From Streptomyces sp. QL37 (GTDB taxonomy: Bacteria > Actinomycetota > Actinomycetes > Streptomycetales > Streptomycetaceae): DNA of 64,000 nt. The stretch lies in NCBI RefSeq assembly GCF_002941025.1, contig NZ_PTJS01000001.1, forward strand, positions 6,791,960 to 6,855,959. The letters are read 5' to 3'. Under the pieces are notes generated by a model, which worked only from the letters and a program-made list of their open reading frames with translations, did not search any database and was not told the DNA's origin. This document shows positions 8,516 through 16,209 of this stretch, in pieces; positions within the stretch are counted from its first letter, which is position 1; each line of letters begins with the position of its first letter. A program made the translations under genes and the position numbers.

Positions 8516-8548
8516 CCCCGCGCCGGGAGGAAACCTCCCGGCGCGGGG
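8516..8548. terminator. Bidirectional terminator, perfect 15-bp stem
   Basis: The 15-bp perfect inverted repeat with an AAA loop (8531-8533) lies between the convergent pectinesterase and acyl-CoA-dehydrogenase-like genes. It marks the right boundary of the pectin locus. Confidence 0.85.
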
Positions 8549-8564
8549 CGTCCTCACCTCTCCG

Positions 8565-9788
8565 TCACGCCATCGCCCGCACCGCGGGCGTCCCGCCGTC
8601 CAGGCTCACCGGGTGGTGGCGCAGCCCCGTCGGGGCCAGCCAGTCGAACGGCTGGTAGACCGCCGGGCCCAGGCCCAGGCCCTCGGCCAGCTGCTCGCGC
8701 AGGCGGTTGGAGGCGAAGGCGCCGATGACGTTCATCTGGGCGTCCCGGTAGTGGCGCTCCACCTCGTGTCCCTGGGTCACGCCGAACGCGCCGTGGATCT
8801 GCACCGCGCGCTGGGTGATCTCCACGGCGAGCTCGGTGGCGTACACCTTCAGCATGCCGATCAGCTGCCGCGCCGGACTGCCCGAAGCGCGCTCACGCAG
8901 GGCCCGGCGCGCAAGTACCCGTGCCGCGTCCAACTGTGCGCGAGAATCCGCTAGTTGCGCCTGAACTCCCTCCATGTGCGCGAGTGCGCGTCCGAAGGAC
9001 ACCCGTGCCTGGGCGTGGCGCACCGACGCGGTCAGCGCCGCCTCGGCGGTCGCGATCGCCGCGATCGACACCAGCAGCCAGCCCCACGTCATGCCGTCCG
9101 ACAGCGCCTGGAACGGGACCGGGACGACGTCCGCCTCAGGGACGTACGCGTCCGAGAGGACCAGCCCGCCCCACGGCATCGCGCGCAGGCCCATGTGCGG
9201 GGTCTCGTAGCGCTGCACCCCCGGCTGGCGCAGGTTCACGAAGGCCAGGCACCAGTCGGGGCCGCTGTCCCCGGGGCCCTTGTCGCGGCGGGCCAGGGTC
9301 ACGGACAGGTCCGCGGTCGGGGCGTTGGTGATACGGGACTTCTCGCCCCGGATGACGTACCCGCCGCCGGGCCGGCCCGACGGGCGGACCGTGGTGCGGT
9401 AGGTGCTCGCGTCGCTGCCGGCCGTCGGCTCGACGATGCCGAAGCAGGCCGTCCGCTCGCCGGACAGCAGCGGGCGCAGCAGCTGCCCGTGGTCGCGGAG
9501 GCTGCCGTACGTGGCGATGAGGCTGCCGCACAGCAGTGCGGACACCGTCGCGGACCAGTACGTGCCCGAACAGGCCCTGGCCAGCGCCTCCATGGCGTCG
9601 AACTGGGCGTCGGCGTCGGCGCCGGAGCCGCCGGCCTCGGCCGGGTGGAACAGCCGCAGATACCCGCTGTCGATCAGTTCGTCCCAGTTCGCGGCCGGTA
9701 TCCGGCCTTCGGCGTCGGTGGCCGCGGCCCGGGACGCGATGCCCGGGAAGGCCGGCGTGCTTTCTTCGGAGCGGGGTCGGTCGTTCAT
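8565..9788 (-). CDS. Acyl-CoA-dehydrogenase-fold flavoprotein lacking the usual catalytic glutamate
   Basis: About 407 residues, starting at the ATG at 9788, which has 'aaggtgagg' in front; a GTG three codons upstream is also open. The fold is recognised from 'CFGIVEPTAGSDAS' (FAD/substrate segment), 'RGEKSRITNAPTADL' and the C-terminal helix 'AVQIHGAFGVTQGHEVERHY'. In classical members the last helix reads like RDAxxxxIYEGTSxIQ; here it is 'RDAQMNVIGAFASNRLREQL', so Ala replaces the catalytic Glu. The protein could be a true dehydrogenase with its base elsewhere, or a group D flavin oxygenase or hydroxylase. It lies immediately after its paralogue in one minus-strand operon and may serve the divergent carrier-protein cluster. 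Confidence 0.8.
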   Translation of the reverse strand: MNDRPRSEESTPAFPGIASRAAATDAEGRIPAANWDELIDSGYLRLFHPAEAGGSGADADAQFDAMEALARACSGTYWSATVSALLCGSLIATYGSLRDHGQLLRPLLSGERTACFGIVEPTAGSDASTYRTTVRPSGRPGGGYVIRGEKSRITNAPTADLSVTLARRDKGPGDSGPDWCLAFVNLRQPGVQRYETPHMGLRAMPWGGLVLSDAYVPEADVVPVPFQALSDGMTWGWLLVSIAAIATAEAALTASVRHAQARVSFGRALAHMEGVQAQLADSRAQLDAARVLARRALRERASGSPARQLIGMLKVYATELAVEITQRAVQIHGAFGVTQGHEVERHYRDAQMNVIGAFASNRLREQLAEGLGLGPAVYQPFDWLAPTGLRHHPVSLDGGTPAVRAMA

Positions 9789-9799
9789 GGTCCTCACCT

Positions 9800-10987
9800 T
9801 CAGCCGAGTCCGAGCATGGAAGCCGCGACGACGGGGCGCAGCACCTGTGCGCCGCCGCCGGTGCGGGAGAGGAACAGTGCGTCACGGTGCGCGCGGTCGG
9901 CGAGGCCGTCACCGGTTCCGGCGAGTGGCCCGGTCAGGCCGGCCGCCGCCCGGGTGACCCGGCCCGCCGCGTCGGCGACGAACAGCCTCGCCGCGGCCGC
10001 GTCCTGGAGCGGGAGAGCGCCGCCGTCATCGAGACGGGAGGCGGTCCGGCGTAACAGACCCTCGGCGAGTTCGACCTGGGTGGCGAGGTCGGCGAGCGCG
10101 AAGCGGGTGGCCTGGTCGTGGGTGAGCGGGCGGCCGAACAGCTCCCGGCCCCGCGCGGCCTCCAGGGCGTCCCGGGCCAGGGCGCGCATGACGCCGAGCC
10201 AGGGCGCGCTGCAGTACACCCAGTCCAGGACCGCGAGCAGCGGCTCCACCTCGGCTGCCGCGCCCTCGACCGTCCCCAGGACCGACCCGTCGTCCACGTG
10301 GGCGCCGTCGAGCAGCAGATGTCCCCACGGGCAGGTGTGCATGGCCGCCGGGCCGCCCTCGGTGACCAGCAGGCCCGGCGTTGCCCTGTCCACCAGGAAG
10401 GTGGTGCGGCCGCCGCCCTGGTGTGCGGCGACCACCAGGAAGTGGTGGGCGACGGGCGCGCCCGCCACCAGATCCAGGCGTCCGGTCAGGAGCCAGCCGC
10501 CCTGCCCGGCGGGTGCGGGGCGCGCGGTGACGGCGGGGGCGACGGCGCCGCCGTGCGTCTGGCGCAGCGACAGCGCGCCGAACCACTCCCCGGAGGCCAT
10601 GCGCGGCAGGTAGCGCTCGCGCTGGCGCGGGGTGCCATGGGCGCGCAGAGGGACGGTGGCCAGGACCGCGTGAACGGCCACGGCCAGGGCCAGCCCGGGA
10701 TCGCGGGAGCCCTCGGCGAGCCCTTCGAGCAGGGCCAGTCCCTCGGCCGCGGTGCTGCCGCCGCCGCCCAGGGGCGCGGGCACCAGGGGTCCGGCCAGGG
10801 AGGGGCCGGGTTCCGCGCGTGCCAGTTCGGCGAAGAGCGCGGGGTCCCAGGTCCGGTCACGGTCGCGTTCGGCCGTGGTCGGCCAGGCGAGCCGGCCGGC
10901 CAGCTCACGGGAGCGTTCGAGCGGGCCGGCGCCGAGACCGGCGGCCGCCTCCGGGTCCGTACGGAGTTCGGGCTGTGCGAGCACCAT
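9800..10987 (-). CDS. Acyl-CoA-dehydrogenase-like flavoprotein, second subunit or paralogue
   Basis: This 395-residue protein has recognisable acyl-CoA dehydrogenase architecture: helical N-domain, 'GEWFGALSLRQTHGG' and 'LTGRLDLVAGAPVAHHFLVV' in the beta domain, and a C-terminal helical bundle with 'FGRPLTHDQATRFALADLA'. The end reads 'RDALFLSRTGGGAQVLRP', with Gly at the position of the catalytic Glu. It is divergent enough that activity cannot be assumed. It is transcribed first and separated by only 11 bp from the other member, so the two may form a heteromer, as two-subunit members of this family do. It faces the carrier-protein operon across a 465-bp intergenic region. Confidence 0.75.
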   Translation of the reverse strand: MVLAQPELRTDPEAAAGLGAGPLERSRELAGRLAWPTTAERDRDRTWDPALFAELARAEPGPSLAGPLVPAPLGGGGSTAAEGLALLEGLAEGSRDPGLALAVAVHAVLATVPLRAHGTPRQRERYLPRMASGEWFGALSLRQTHGGAVAPAVTARPAPAGQGGWLLTGRLDLVAGAPVAHHFLVVAAHQGGGRTTFLVDRATPGLLVTEGGPAAMHTCPWGHLLLDGAHVDDGSVLGTVEGAAAEVEPLLAVLDWVYCSAPWLGVMRALARDALEAARGRELFGRPLTHDQATRFALADLATQVELAEGLLRRTASRLDDGGALPLQDAAAARLFVADAAGRVTRAAAGLTGPLAGTGDGLADRAHRDALFLSRTGGGAQVLRPVVAASMLGLG

Positions 10988-11452
10988 TGGATCTCCCCTC
11001 GTTCACGGGGCCTTCCCGGCCCCGGCGTGCACGGGTTTCGAAAAGGACGTCCTTGAATTCGCGTACGTGGCATTCCCGGCCGGCAGAGGATTCATGAATA
11101 CGGGTCATGAAGACGGGCCACCGGGGAATGCGGTCACCATAGTCGGGTGGTAGCGGGCTTCTCCGGTCCAGGGCGCCGATTTATCGGACGAATGAGCGAA
11201 GTTTTACGCAACTCGACTCTGTGTCATCCAGGTTCCAGTGGTGCCGACCTGACCTGACGTTCCTTGGCGGGACTTGACACGACGTGCATTGCCCCGGCCC
11301 ACCAGGCCCTTGCATCATTTTTTCAGCGCTCCACGGCGTGCCGCTCCGGCGAGATCGTCCGCACGGTTTCCAGTGGCCGCCAATTCAGCATCACGCCAGG
11401 GACGGCCCGTCAAAAAGCCGTTCCAGAAAGCCTGAAAGAGAGGGAACGCGCC
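10988..11452. promoter_or_regulatory. Divergent intergenic region between flavoprotein pair and carrier-protein operon
   Basis: There are 465 bp without a convincing gene. It contains the 12-bp perfect palindrome aaggacgtcctt at 11043-11054 and a TTGACA at 11274-11279 without a good -10 at normal spacing. It should hold the promoters for both directions; the palindrome is a candidate operator. Confidence 0.5.
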
Positions 11453-12604
11453 ATGGCAGTCACCCCCGCAGAGACACGTCCTCCCGTACCGCCCCATCTG
11501 TCCGACGCGACCCTGCGCGACTCCGCGCACATGGCGGGCGTCGAGTTCGGGCCCCGCGACGCGGCCGAGATCGCCCGCCTCCTGGTCAGGACCGGCATCG
11601 ACCTCGTCGAGGTCGGTATGGTCTCGGGCCCCGGCTCCAAGGACGCCGCCCTGATCGAGGCCACCCACGAGGCCATCGGCCCGGAGCGCAGTATGACGCT
11701 CGTCGTGGTCCGCGACCGTCATCAGGTGGCCACCGCCCTCGACGAGGCCGCACGTCTGGGCGTGCGCCACATCATGTACTCCATCCCCACCTCCGAGCAG
11801 CACGCGAAGCTCAAGCTGGACTCGCCCAGCGCCAAGTTCCTCCACGTGTTGGCCCGTTCGGCGATCTCCCAGGCCAAGGACCGTGGCTTCCACGTCACGT
11901 TCAGCGGCGAGGACGGTGCGCGCACGCCCAGGGAACGCCTGGTCCCGTACGTCGAGGCCGGCTTCGAGGCCGGCGCGGACCGGTTCCGGCTCGCCGAGAC
12001 CGTGGCGTACCTCTCGCCATGGCAGATGGAGGAGGTCATCTCCGACATCACCGTCATCGACGGCTCGGAGATCGAGATCCACTCGCACAACATGCTCGGC
12101 ATGGCCGTGGCCAACTCCCTGGCCGCGGTCCGCGCCGGTGCCCGCTGGATCTCGGCGACCGTCGGCGGTATAGGCGAGCGCGGCGGAAACGCGCCGCTCG
12201 CCGAACTGCTCACCGCCCTGCGCGTGATCCACGACGACCGGCGCTTCGACCTGACCCACCTCACCGAGCTCTCCCGCATCGCCCTGCGCGGCGCGGGCCT
12301 GGGCGAGGCCTTCCAGTCCGGCCCGACCACCCCGCACGCCTTCGCGTACGAGCTGCCCGGCCAACTGCTCCACCCGGAGGCCTACGAGACACTCCCCGCC
12401 GAACTCGTCGGCAACACACGCGAGTTGAAGGTCAGGACCCGACTGACCGGCGCCCTGGTGCGCTGGGCGCTCGACGACTCCGGGGTCGTCGTCGACATCG
12501 ATGCCTTCACCCCCTGGCTCGTGGCCCGACAGGAAGCCGAGGGCGCGCCGCTGCTGGACCGTGACGCGATCCGCAAGGCCGCCGTCGACTTCCAGAACGT
12601 CTGA
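11453..12604 (+). CDS. DRE-TIM metallolyase-family aldolase / homocitrate-synthase-like enzyme
   Basis: About 383 residues. The ATG at 11453 is chosen because 'gaaagagaggga' precedes it; the frame is open farther upstream but has no ribosome site there. The TIM-barrel signature 'LSDATLRDSAHMAG' has the metal-binding Arg-Asp but a His where isopropylmalate and homocitrate synthases have GEQ. This resembles the catalytic His of 4-hydroxy-2-oxovalerate aldolases (LRDGxHA). Metal ligands are visible in 'IEIHSHNMLGMAVANS', and 'GGIGERGGNAPL' matches the Gly-rich loop of the synthases. It probably makes or cleaves a 2-oxo acid that feeds the carrier pathway. It is the first gene of the operon; acetyl-CoA condensation versus aldol cleavage is open. 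Confidence 0.75.
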   Translation: MAVTPAETRPPVPPHLSDATLRDSAHMAGVEFGPRDAAEIARLLVRTGIDLVEVGMVSGPGSKDAALIEATHEAIGPERSMTLVVVRDRHQVATALDEAARLGVRHIMYSIPTSEQHAKLKLDSPSAKFLHVLARSAISQAKDRGFHVTFSGEDGARTPRERLVPYVEAGFEAGADRFRLAETVAYLSPWQMEEVISDITVIDGSEIEIHSHNMLGMAVANSLAAVRAGARWISATVGGIGERGGNAPLAELLTALRVIHDDRRFDLTHLTELSRIALRGAGLGEAFQSGPTTPHAFAYELPGQLLHPEAYETLPAELVGNTRELKVRTRLTGALVRWALDDSGVVVDIDAFTPWLVARQEAEGAPLLDRDAIRKAAVDFQNV

Positions 12605-12687
12605 GCCGCCCCGCACGGCCCTGCGCCCCGCCTGCCCCCCCACCCCGCCCCGACCTGCCACACCCGTACCCGTAGAGGAGCCCGCCC

Positions 12688-12873
12688 ATGACCACCGCCA
12701 CCCTGACCGGTGTCTGCCCCGAGTGCGAGACCGGCCTCACCCTGCCGCCGATCCTCGTCGGCGAGACCCTGTCCTGCCCCGAGTGCATGCTGACCCTGCG
12801 TGTGGAGGCCATAGCCGACGGCAGGCTGACCCTCGAAATGGTCGAGGTCACCCTGCGCGACTGGGGCCAGTGA
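12688..12873 (+). CDS. lysW: LysW-type amino-group carrier protein with C-terminal Gln
   Basis: The 61-residue acidic protein has two zinc-knuckle pairs, CPEC at 10-13 and CPEC at 30-33. In LysW family proteins the gamma-carboxyl of the C-terminal Glu (EDWGE) receives the alpha-amino group of a substrate amino acid, shielding it during later steps. Here the last residues are 'TLRDWGQ': DWG is kept but the terminal residue is Gln, and the preceding Glu is Arg. The codon is CAG followed directly by TGA. A good ribosome site 'gtagagg' precedes the ATG, and the lysX-like gene starts one base after the stop. Carrier function is highly likely from context; how a Gln end is loaded is unclear. Confidence 0.92.
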   Translation: MTTATLTGVCPECETGLTLPPILVGETLSCPECMLTLRVEAIADGRLTLEMVEVTLRDWGQ

Positions 12874-12874
12874 G

Positions 12875-13723
12875 ATGGGCGGAAAGGTCGCTGTCGTCGC
12901 GGACCGGCTCGGGTGGGAGGAACGCCAGCTGATGCGGGCGGCCCAGCCGGCCGGGCTGCGGATCGACTGGGTCAACGACGAGGACCTCAGCCTCGGATCC
13001 GCCGACTCCTCCCCGCTCGCCGGCTACGACGCCGTCCTGGTGCGCAGCCGCAGCTACACCCGCGGCGGACTCGTCGCCACCCTCGCCGAGGCGGACGGCA
13101 CACCCGTCCTGAACACCGCCGCCGCCATCCACGCATGCGAGAACAAGCTCGTCCTGCGTGCGGTGCTGCGCGAGGCGGGTGTGCCCGTACCGGACTTCCG
13201 CCTCGTGCTGTCCCGCAAGGACTACACCAAGGCGCTGACCGACCTCGGCACCCCCGCCGTGCTCAAGCCCGTGTACGGGGGCATGGGCAAGCGGGTCACC
13301 CTGGTCCGCGACGCCGACCTGGCGCACTCGGTCTACGACTACGTCGAGGACCTGGGCCACGCCTTCGAGCAGGCGTGCCTGCTCGAGCCCTACCTCGGCG
13401 GCGGCTCCGTGCGCTGCCTGGTGGTCGGGCGGGAGATCGTCGCCGCCGCCGAGTTCGAGAGCGCGGGCGCCGACTGGCGCAGCAACGCCGCACTCGGCAA
13501 CCAGAGCCGCTCCCTGGCGCACGACCCGGAAGTGGCCAAGGTCGTGGACGCGGTCGTGGACCGGCTCGGCCCCGGCATCTACGGCGTCGACCTGTTCCGC
13601 ACCGAGTCGGCCTACCTCGTCAACGAGGTCAACCACGCGCCCGCCTGGCGCGGGGTCGCCTCCACGACCGACACAGACATCTCGTCCGTCGTCATCCGTC
13701 ACGTACAGGAGACCCTCGAATGA
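12875..13723 (+). CDS. lysX: LysX-type ATP-grasp ligase loading the amino-group carrier
   Basis: This 282-residue RimK/LysX-family ATP-grasp enzyme has 'ENKLVLRAVLREAGVPVPDF' (N-lobe), 'AVLKPVYGGMGKRVTLV' (ATP lid), 'QACLLEPYLGGGSVRCLVVG' and the metal-binding 'YLVNEVNHAPAWRG'. Family members activate the carrier's C-terminal side-chain carboxylate as acyl phosphate and couple it to the amino group of 2-aminoadipate or glutamate. It lies 1 bp after the carrier gene and overlaps the next gene (ATGA). Substrate preference cannot be read directly. With a Gln-ended carrier, either the carrier is first deamidated or this ligase uses another carboxylate. Confidence 0.9.
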   Translation: MGGKVAVVADRLGWEERQLMRAAQPAGLRIDWVNDEDLSLGSADSSPLAGYDAVLVRSRSYTRGGLVATLAEADGTPVLNTAAAIHACENKLVLRAVLREAGVPVPDFRLVLSRKDYTKALTDLGTPAVLKPVYGGMGKRVTLVRDADLAHSVYDYVEDLGHAFEQACLLEPYLGGGSVRCLVVGREIVAAAEFESAGADWRSNAALGNQSRSLAHDPEVAKVVDAVVDRLGPGIYGVDLFRTESAYLVNEVNHAPAWRGVASTTDTDISSVVIRHVQETLE

Positions 13724-14778
13724 TCCGAGCAGGAATCGTCGGAGCCTCCGGACTCGCCGGCGGTGAACTCATCCGGCTCGTGCTCCAGCACCCGGAGCTC
13801 GAACTCTCCTATCTGGGCGGCAACTCCAGCGTGGGCCGCCGCCCCGCCCAGCTCCACCCCGGGCTTCGCCTCGACCTCGGCCTCACCGTCGAAGCGGTCG
13901 ACGCGAACCGGATCGCCGAGACCTGCGACGTGGTGTTCCTGTCCACGCCCGCCTCGGTCTCGGCCCGGCTGGCCGCCGAACTCGCCGACCGCGTCGCCTG
14001 CGTGATCGACCTCAGCGGGGCGTTCCGGATCCGGACCCCGGAGCTCCACCAGCGCTGGTACCCCGGGGTGCCGCGGACCACCGAGCTCGCCGACCGCTTC
14101 GTGTACGGGGTGCCCGAGCTGATCGGCGAGAGCCTGGAATACGCCGCGCTGATCTCCGTGCCCGGCTGCTACGCCACGGCCCTCACGCTGGGACTGGCGC
14201 CCCTCACCCTGGGGCTCGGCCTGCCCCTGAAGACCGTCGTCGTGGACGGCAAGAGCGGCTCCAGCGGCGGCGGGCTGCACCTGCGGGTGCCCGACCTGCA
14301 CCCCCTGCGCAGCGGCGCCATCGCCCCGTACGCGCCCACCGGGCACCGGCACGCGGCGGAGGTGAGCGACTTCCTGGAGCGCAGCAAGCCCGGCGAGGTG
14401 GGCTCACTGTCCATGTCCGCGTACGGCGTCGGCCATGTGCGCGGCCTGATGACCAGCGCGTACGTCTTCACCGACGCGGAGGTCACCGAACGCGAGCTGC
14501 AGCGCGCGTACACGCGGTTCTACAAGGGCCACCGGTTCGTGCGGGTGCGGCGCCACACCGAGACGCTGATCCCGGTGCCCGACCCGCAGGCCGTCATCGG
14601 TTCCAACTACTGCGACGTGACGGTCCTGCACGACCCCGAGGGCGGCCGGATTGTCGTCCTGTCCGCCCTGGACAACCTGATCAAGGGGGCCTCCGGGCAG
14701 GCGGTCCAGGCCCTCAACCGGCGCTTCGGCCTGCCCGAGGAGACGGGCCTGACCATGCAGCCGGTGATGCCGACATGA
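13720..14778 (+). CDS. lysY: ArgC/LysY-type N-acyl-phosphate reductase acting on carrier-bound substrate
   Basis: This 352-residue protein has the NADP-binding 'AGIVGASGLAGGELIRLV' at the N-terminus and the thioester Cys150 in 'ISVPGCYATALTLG'. The conserved 'VVDGKSGSSGGG' and 'APYAPTGHRH' also match the ArgC/LysY family. It reduces the phosphorylated side-chain carboxyl of the carrier-bound amino acid to an aldehyde. The gene overlaps its neighbours on both sides (ATGA at 13720 and at 14775), so stoichiometric expression with LysX and LysZ homologues is expected. Arginine biosynthesis is unlikely, since the usual argJ/argD genes are missing and LysW is adjacent. Confidence 0.9.
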   Translation: MIRAGIVGASGLAGGELIRLVLQHPELELSYLGGNSSVGRRPAQLHPGLRLDLGLTVEAVDANRIAETCDVVFLSTPASVSARLAAELADRVACVIDLSGAFRIRTPELHQRWYPGVPRTTELADRFVYGVPELIGESLEYAALISVPGCYATALTLGLAPLTLGLGLPLKTVVVDGKSGSSGGGLHLRVPDLHPLRSGAIAPYAPTGHRHAAEVSDFLERSKPGEVGSLSMSAYGVGHVRGLMTSAYVFTDAEVTERELQRAYTRFYKGHRFVRVRRHTETLIPVPDPQAVIGSNYCDVTVLHDPEGGRIVVLSALDNLIKGASGQAVQALNRRFGLPEETGLTMQPVMPT

Positions 14779-15578
14779 CCACCACCGGCCTCCGCACCGC
14801 CCCCACCGTCGTCAAGCTCGGCGGCAGCTGCCTGGAAGACCTGGCCGGCAGCTGGTGGGACGACCTCGCCGAGCACAGCGGGACCCGGCCCCTGGTCCTG
14901 GTGCACGGCTGGTCCAAGCCGCTCAGGAAGCTCGGCCCCCGCTACCGGGAGCCGTCCGCGATCCTGCGCGACCGCTACGGCAACCAGAGCCGCTGGACCA
15001 CCCCCGAGGTCATCGCCGACATCAAGACCGTCAGCGCCGAGCTCGGCGCCGACGTCCTGGGCCGACTGGAGGCGCGCGGCATCACCGCCGAGCGGGTCCT
15101 GGGCAGCGACGGCCTGGTCACCGCCGGGCCCGGCGAGCGCTTCTGGTGGAAGGACAAGCAGCTCGTCGAGTTGGAGAACCTCGTCGGCCCCATCACCGAC
15201 GTGGACCCCTCCGCCCTGAAGAACCTCCAGCCGGGGCACGCCTACCTGGTCACCCCACTGGCCAGGAACGCCGAGGGCCGCGAGGTCAACACCGACGGCG
15301 ACCGGGCGGCCGCCGCCGTCGCCGGGGCCGTCGGCGCCCACGACCTGGTCCTGGTCACCGACGTCGCCCATCTCCTGATCGACGGGGAACCGGTCCGCGA
15401 GATCTCGGCCGGCGCCGCGGCGGCCTTCCGCGACAAGGGCGCCACCGGCGGCATGCGCAAGAAGCTGCGCGCCGCGGGCGAGGCGCTGGAGGGCGGGGCC
15501 GGACGGGTCGTCATCGGCAGCGCCCCCGTCAGTGAGCTGCTCGCCGGCCGTGCCGGAACCGCCATCACGCGAACCTGA
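14775..15578 (+). CDS. lysZ: LysZ/ArgB-type amino acid kinase acting on carrier-bound substrate
   Basis: This 267-residue amino-acid-kinase-fold protein has 'TVVKLGGSCLEDL' at the phosphate-binding N-terminus, 'LVLVHGWSKPLRKLG', 'VNTDGDRAAAAVAGAVGA' for the substrate side, and 'GGMRKKLRAAGEALEGG' with the catalytic Lys of the ATP side. It should phosphorylate the free side-chain carboxylate of the amino acid held on the carrier, preparing it for the ArgC-type reductase. It overlaps the reductase gene by four bases. Sequence features (WSKP insertion, 'DRYGNQSRWTT') follow LysZ better than ArgB. Confidence 0.9.
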   Translation: MTTTGLRTAPTVVKLGGSCLEDLAGSWWDDLAEHSGTRPLVLVHGWSKPLRKLGPRYREPSAILRDRYGNQSRWTTPEVIADIKTVSAELGADVLGRLEARGITAERVLGSDGLVTAGPGERFWWKDKQLVELENLVGPITDVDPSALKNLQPGHAYLVTPLARNAEGREVNTDGDRAAAAVAGAVGAHDLVLVTDVAHLLIDGEPVREISAGAAAAFRDKGATGGMRKKLRAAGEALEGGAGRVVIGSAPVSELLAGRAGTAITRT

Positions 15579-15588
15579 GGAGACCGAC

Positions 15589-16152
15589 GTGGCGAAACCC
15601 CGCGTGCTCGTTGTCAACAACGGGACGCTCTCGCTCAAGCAACTGCGGGCCCGGCTGGAGGAGCTGGGGTCCGACACCGACCCGGTGCCGGTGGCCGGCA
15701 TACCCGCCGGCCTCGGCGGCCGCTACCAGGCGATCGTGCTCAGCGGCACCAAGGTCCGCGCCTACGACCAGGAGTACTACAAGCCGCTCGTCGACCTGGT
15801 CCTCGGCTCCGACGTCCCGGTCTTCGGCATCTGCGGCGGCATGCAGATCCTCGCCGTCTCCCAGGGCGGCGTCCTGGCCGAGGGGCCGCAGCGCGTCGGC
15901 GGCTTCGAGGTGCGGGTCGACAAGGAGGAGCCGCTGTTCACGTACGTCAAGCCGACGGTGACGGTCTTCCACCGGCACACCCTGTACCTCCAGCAGGCCC
16001 CGCCCGGCTTCCGGTCCATCGGGCGCTCCGAGCACGCCCCGGTGGAGTTCCTGCGCTCCGACGACGGCCGGATCCTGGGCGCCCAGGCGCACCTGGAGTT
16101 CCGTGCCGACGGCCGGGAGATCCTGCGCGGCTTCACCGACCTGTACCGCTGA
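15589..16152 (+). CDS. Class I glutamine amidotransferase domain protein
   Basis: This 187-residue stand-alone glutaminase domain uses a GTG start with 'ctgaggagac' before it. The nucleophile Cys82 sits in 'VFGICGGMQILAV', and the His-Glu pair is His168 and Glu170 in 'GAQAHLEFRADG'. Such domains release ammonia from glutamine for a partner synthetase, as in GMP synthase, or act as gamma-glutamyl hydrolases. No obvious amidating partner domain is fused. Candidates in the operon are the ATP-grasp enzyme and the AMP ligase. It lies 10 bp after the kinase gene, so it belongs to the pathway. An amidase or deamidase action on the carrier's terminal Gln is a speculative alternative. Confidence 0.85.
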   Translation: MAKPRVLVVNNGTLSLKQLRARLEELGSDTDPVPVAGIPAGLGGRYQAIVLSGTKVRAYDQEYYKPLVDLVLGSDVPVFGICGGMQILAVSQGGVLAEGPQRVGGFEVRVDKEEPLFTYVKPTVTVFHRHTLYLQQAPPGFRSIGRSEHAPVEFLRSDDGRILGAQAHLEFRADGREILRGFTDLYR

Positions 16153-16209
16153 GCACACCCCGTACCGCTGTACGCACCACACCTGCTTGCTCACCATTGG
16201 GGAAGACAC

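Noticed and set aside
5831..8557. 908-codon minus-strand open frame
   Set aside because: It lies exactly opposite the pectate lyase and pectinesterase genes. Its translation is Val/Gly/Arg/Asp-rich without motifs, a GC-skew shadow.
13720..15578. ArgC- and ArgB-like genes as the primary arginine pathway
   Set aside because: LysW and LysX homologues are translationally coupled with them, and argJ, argD and argF are absent.
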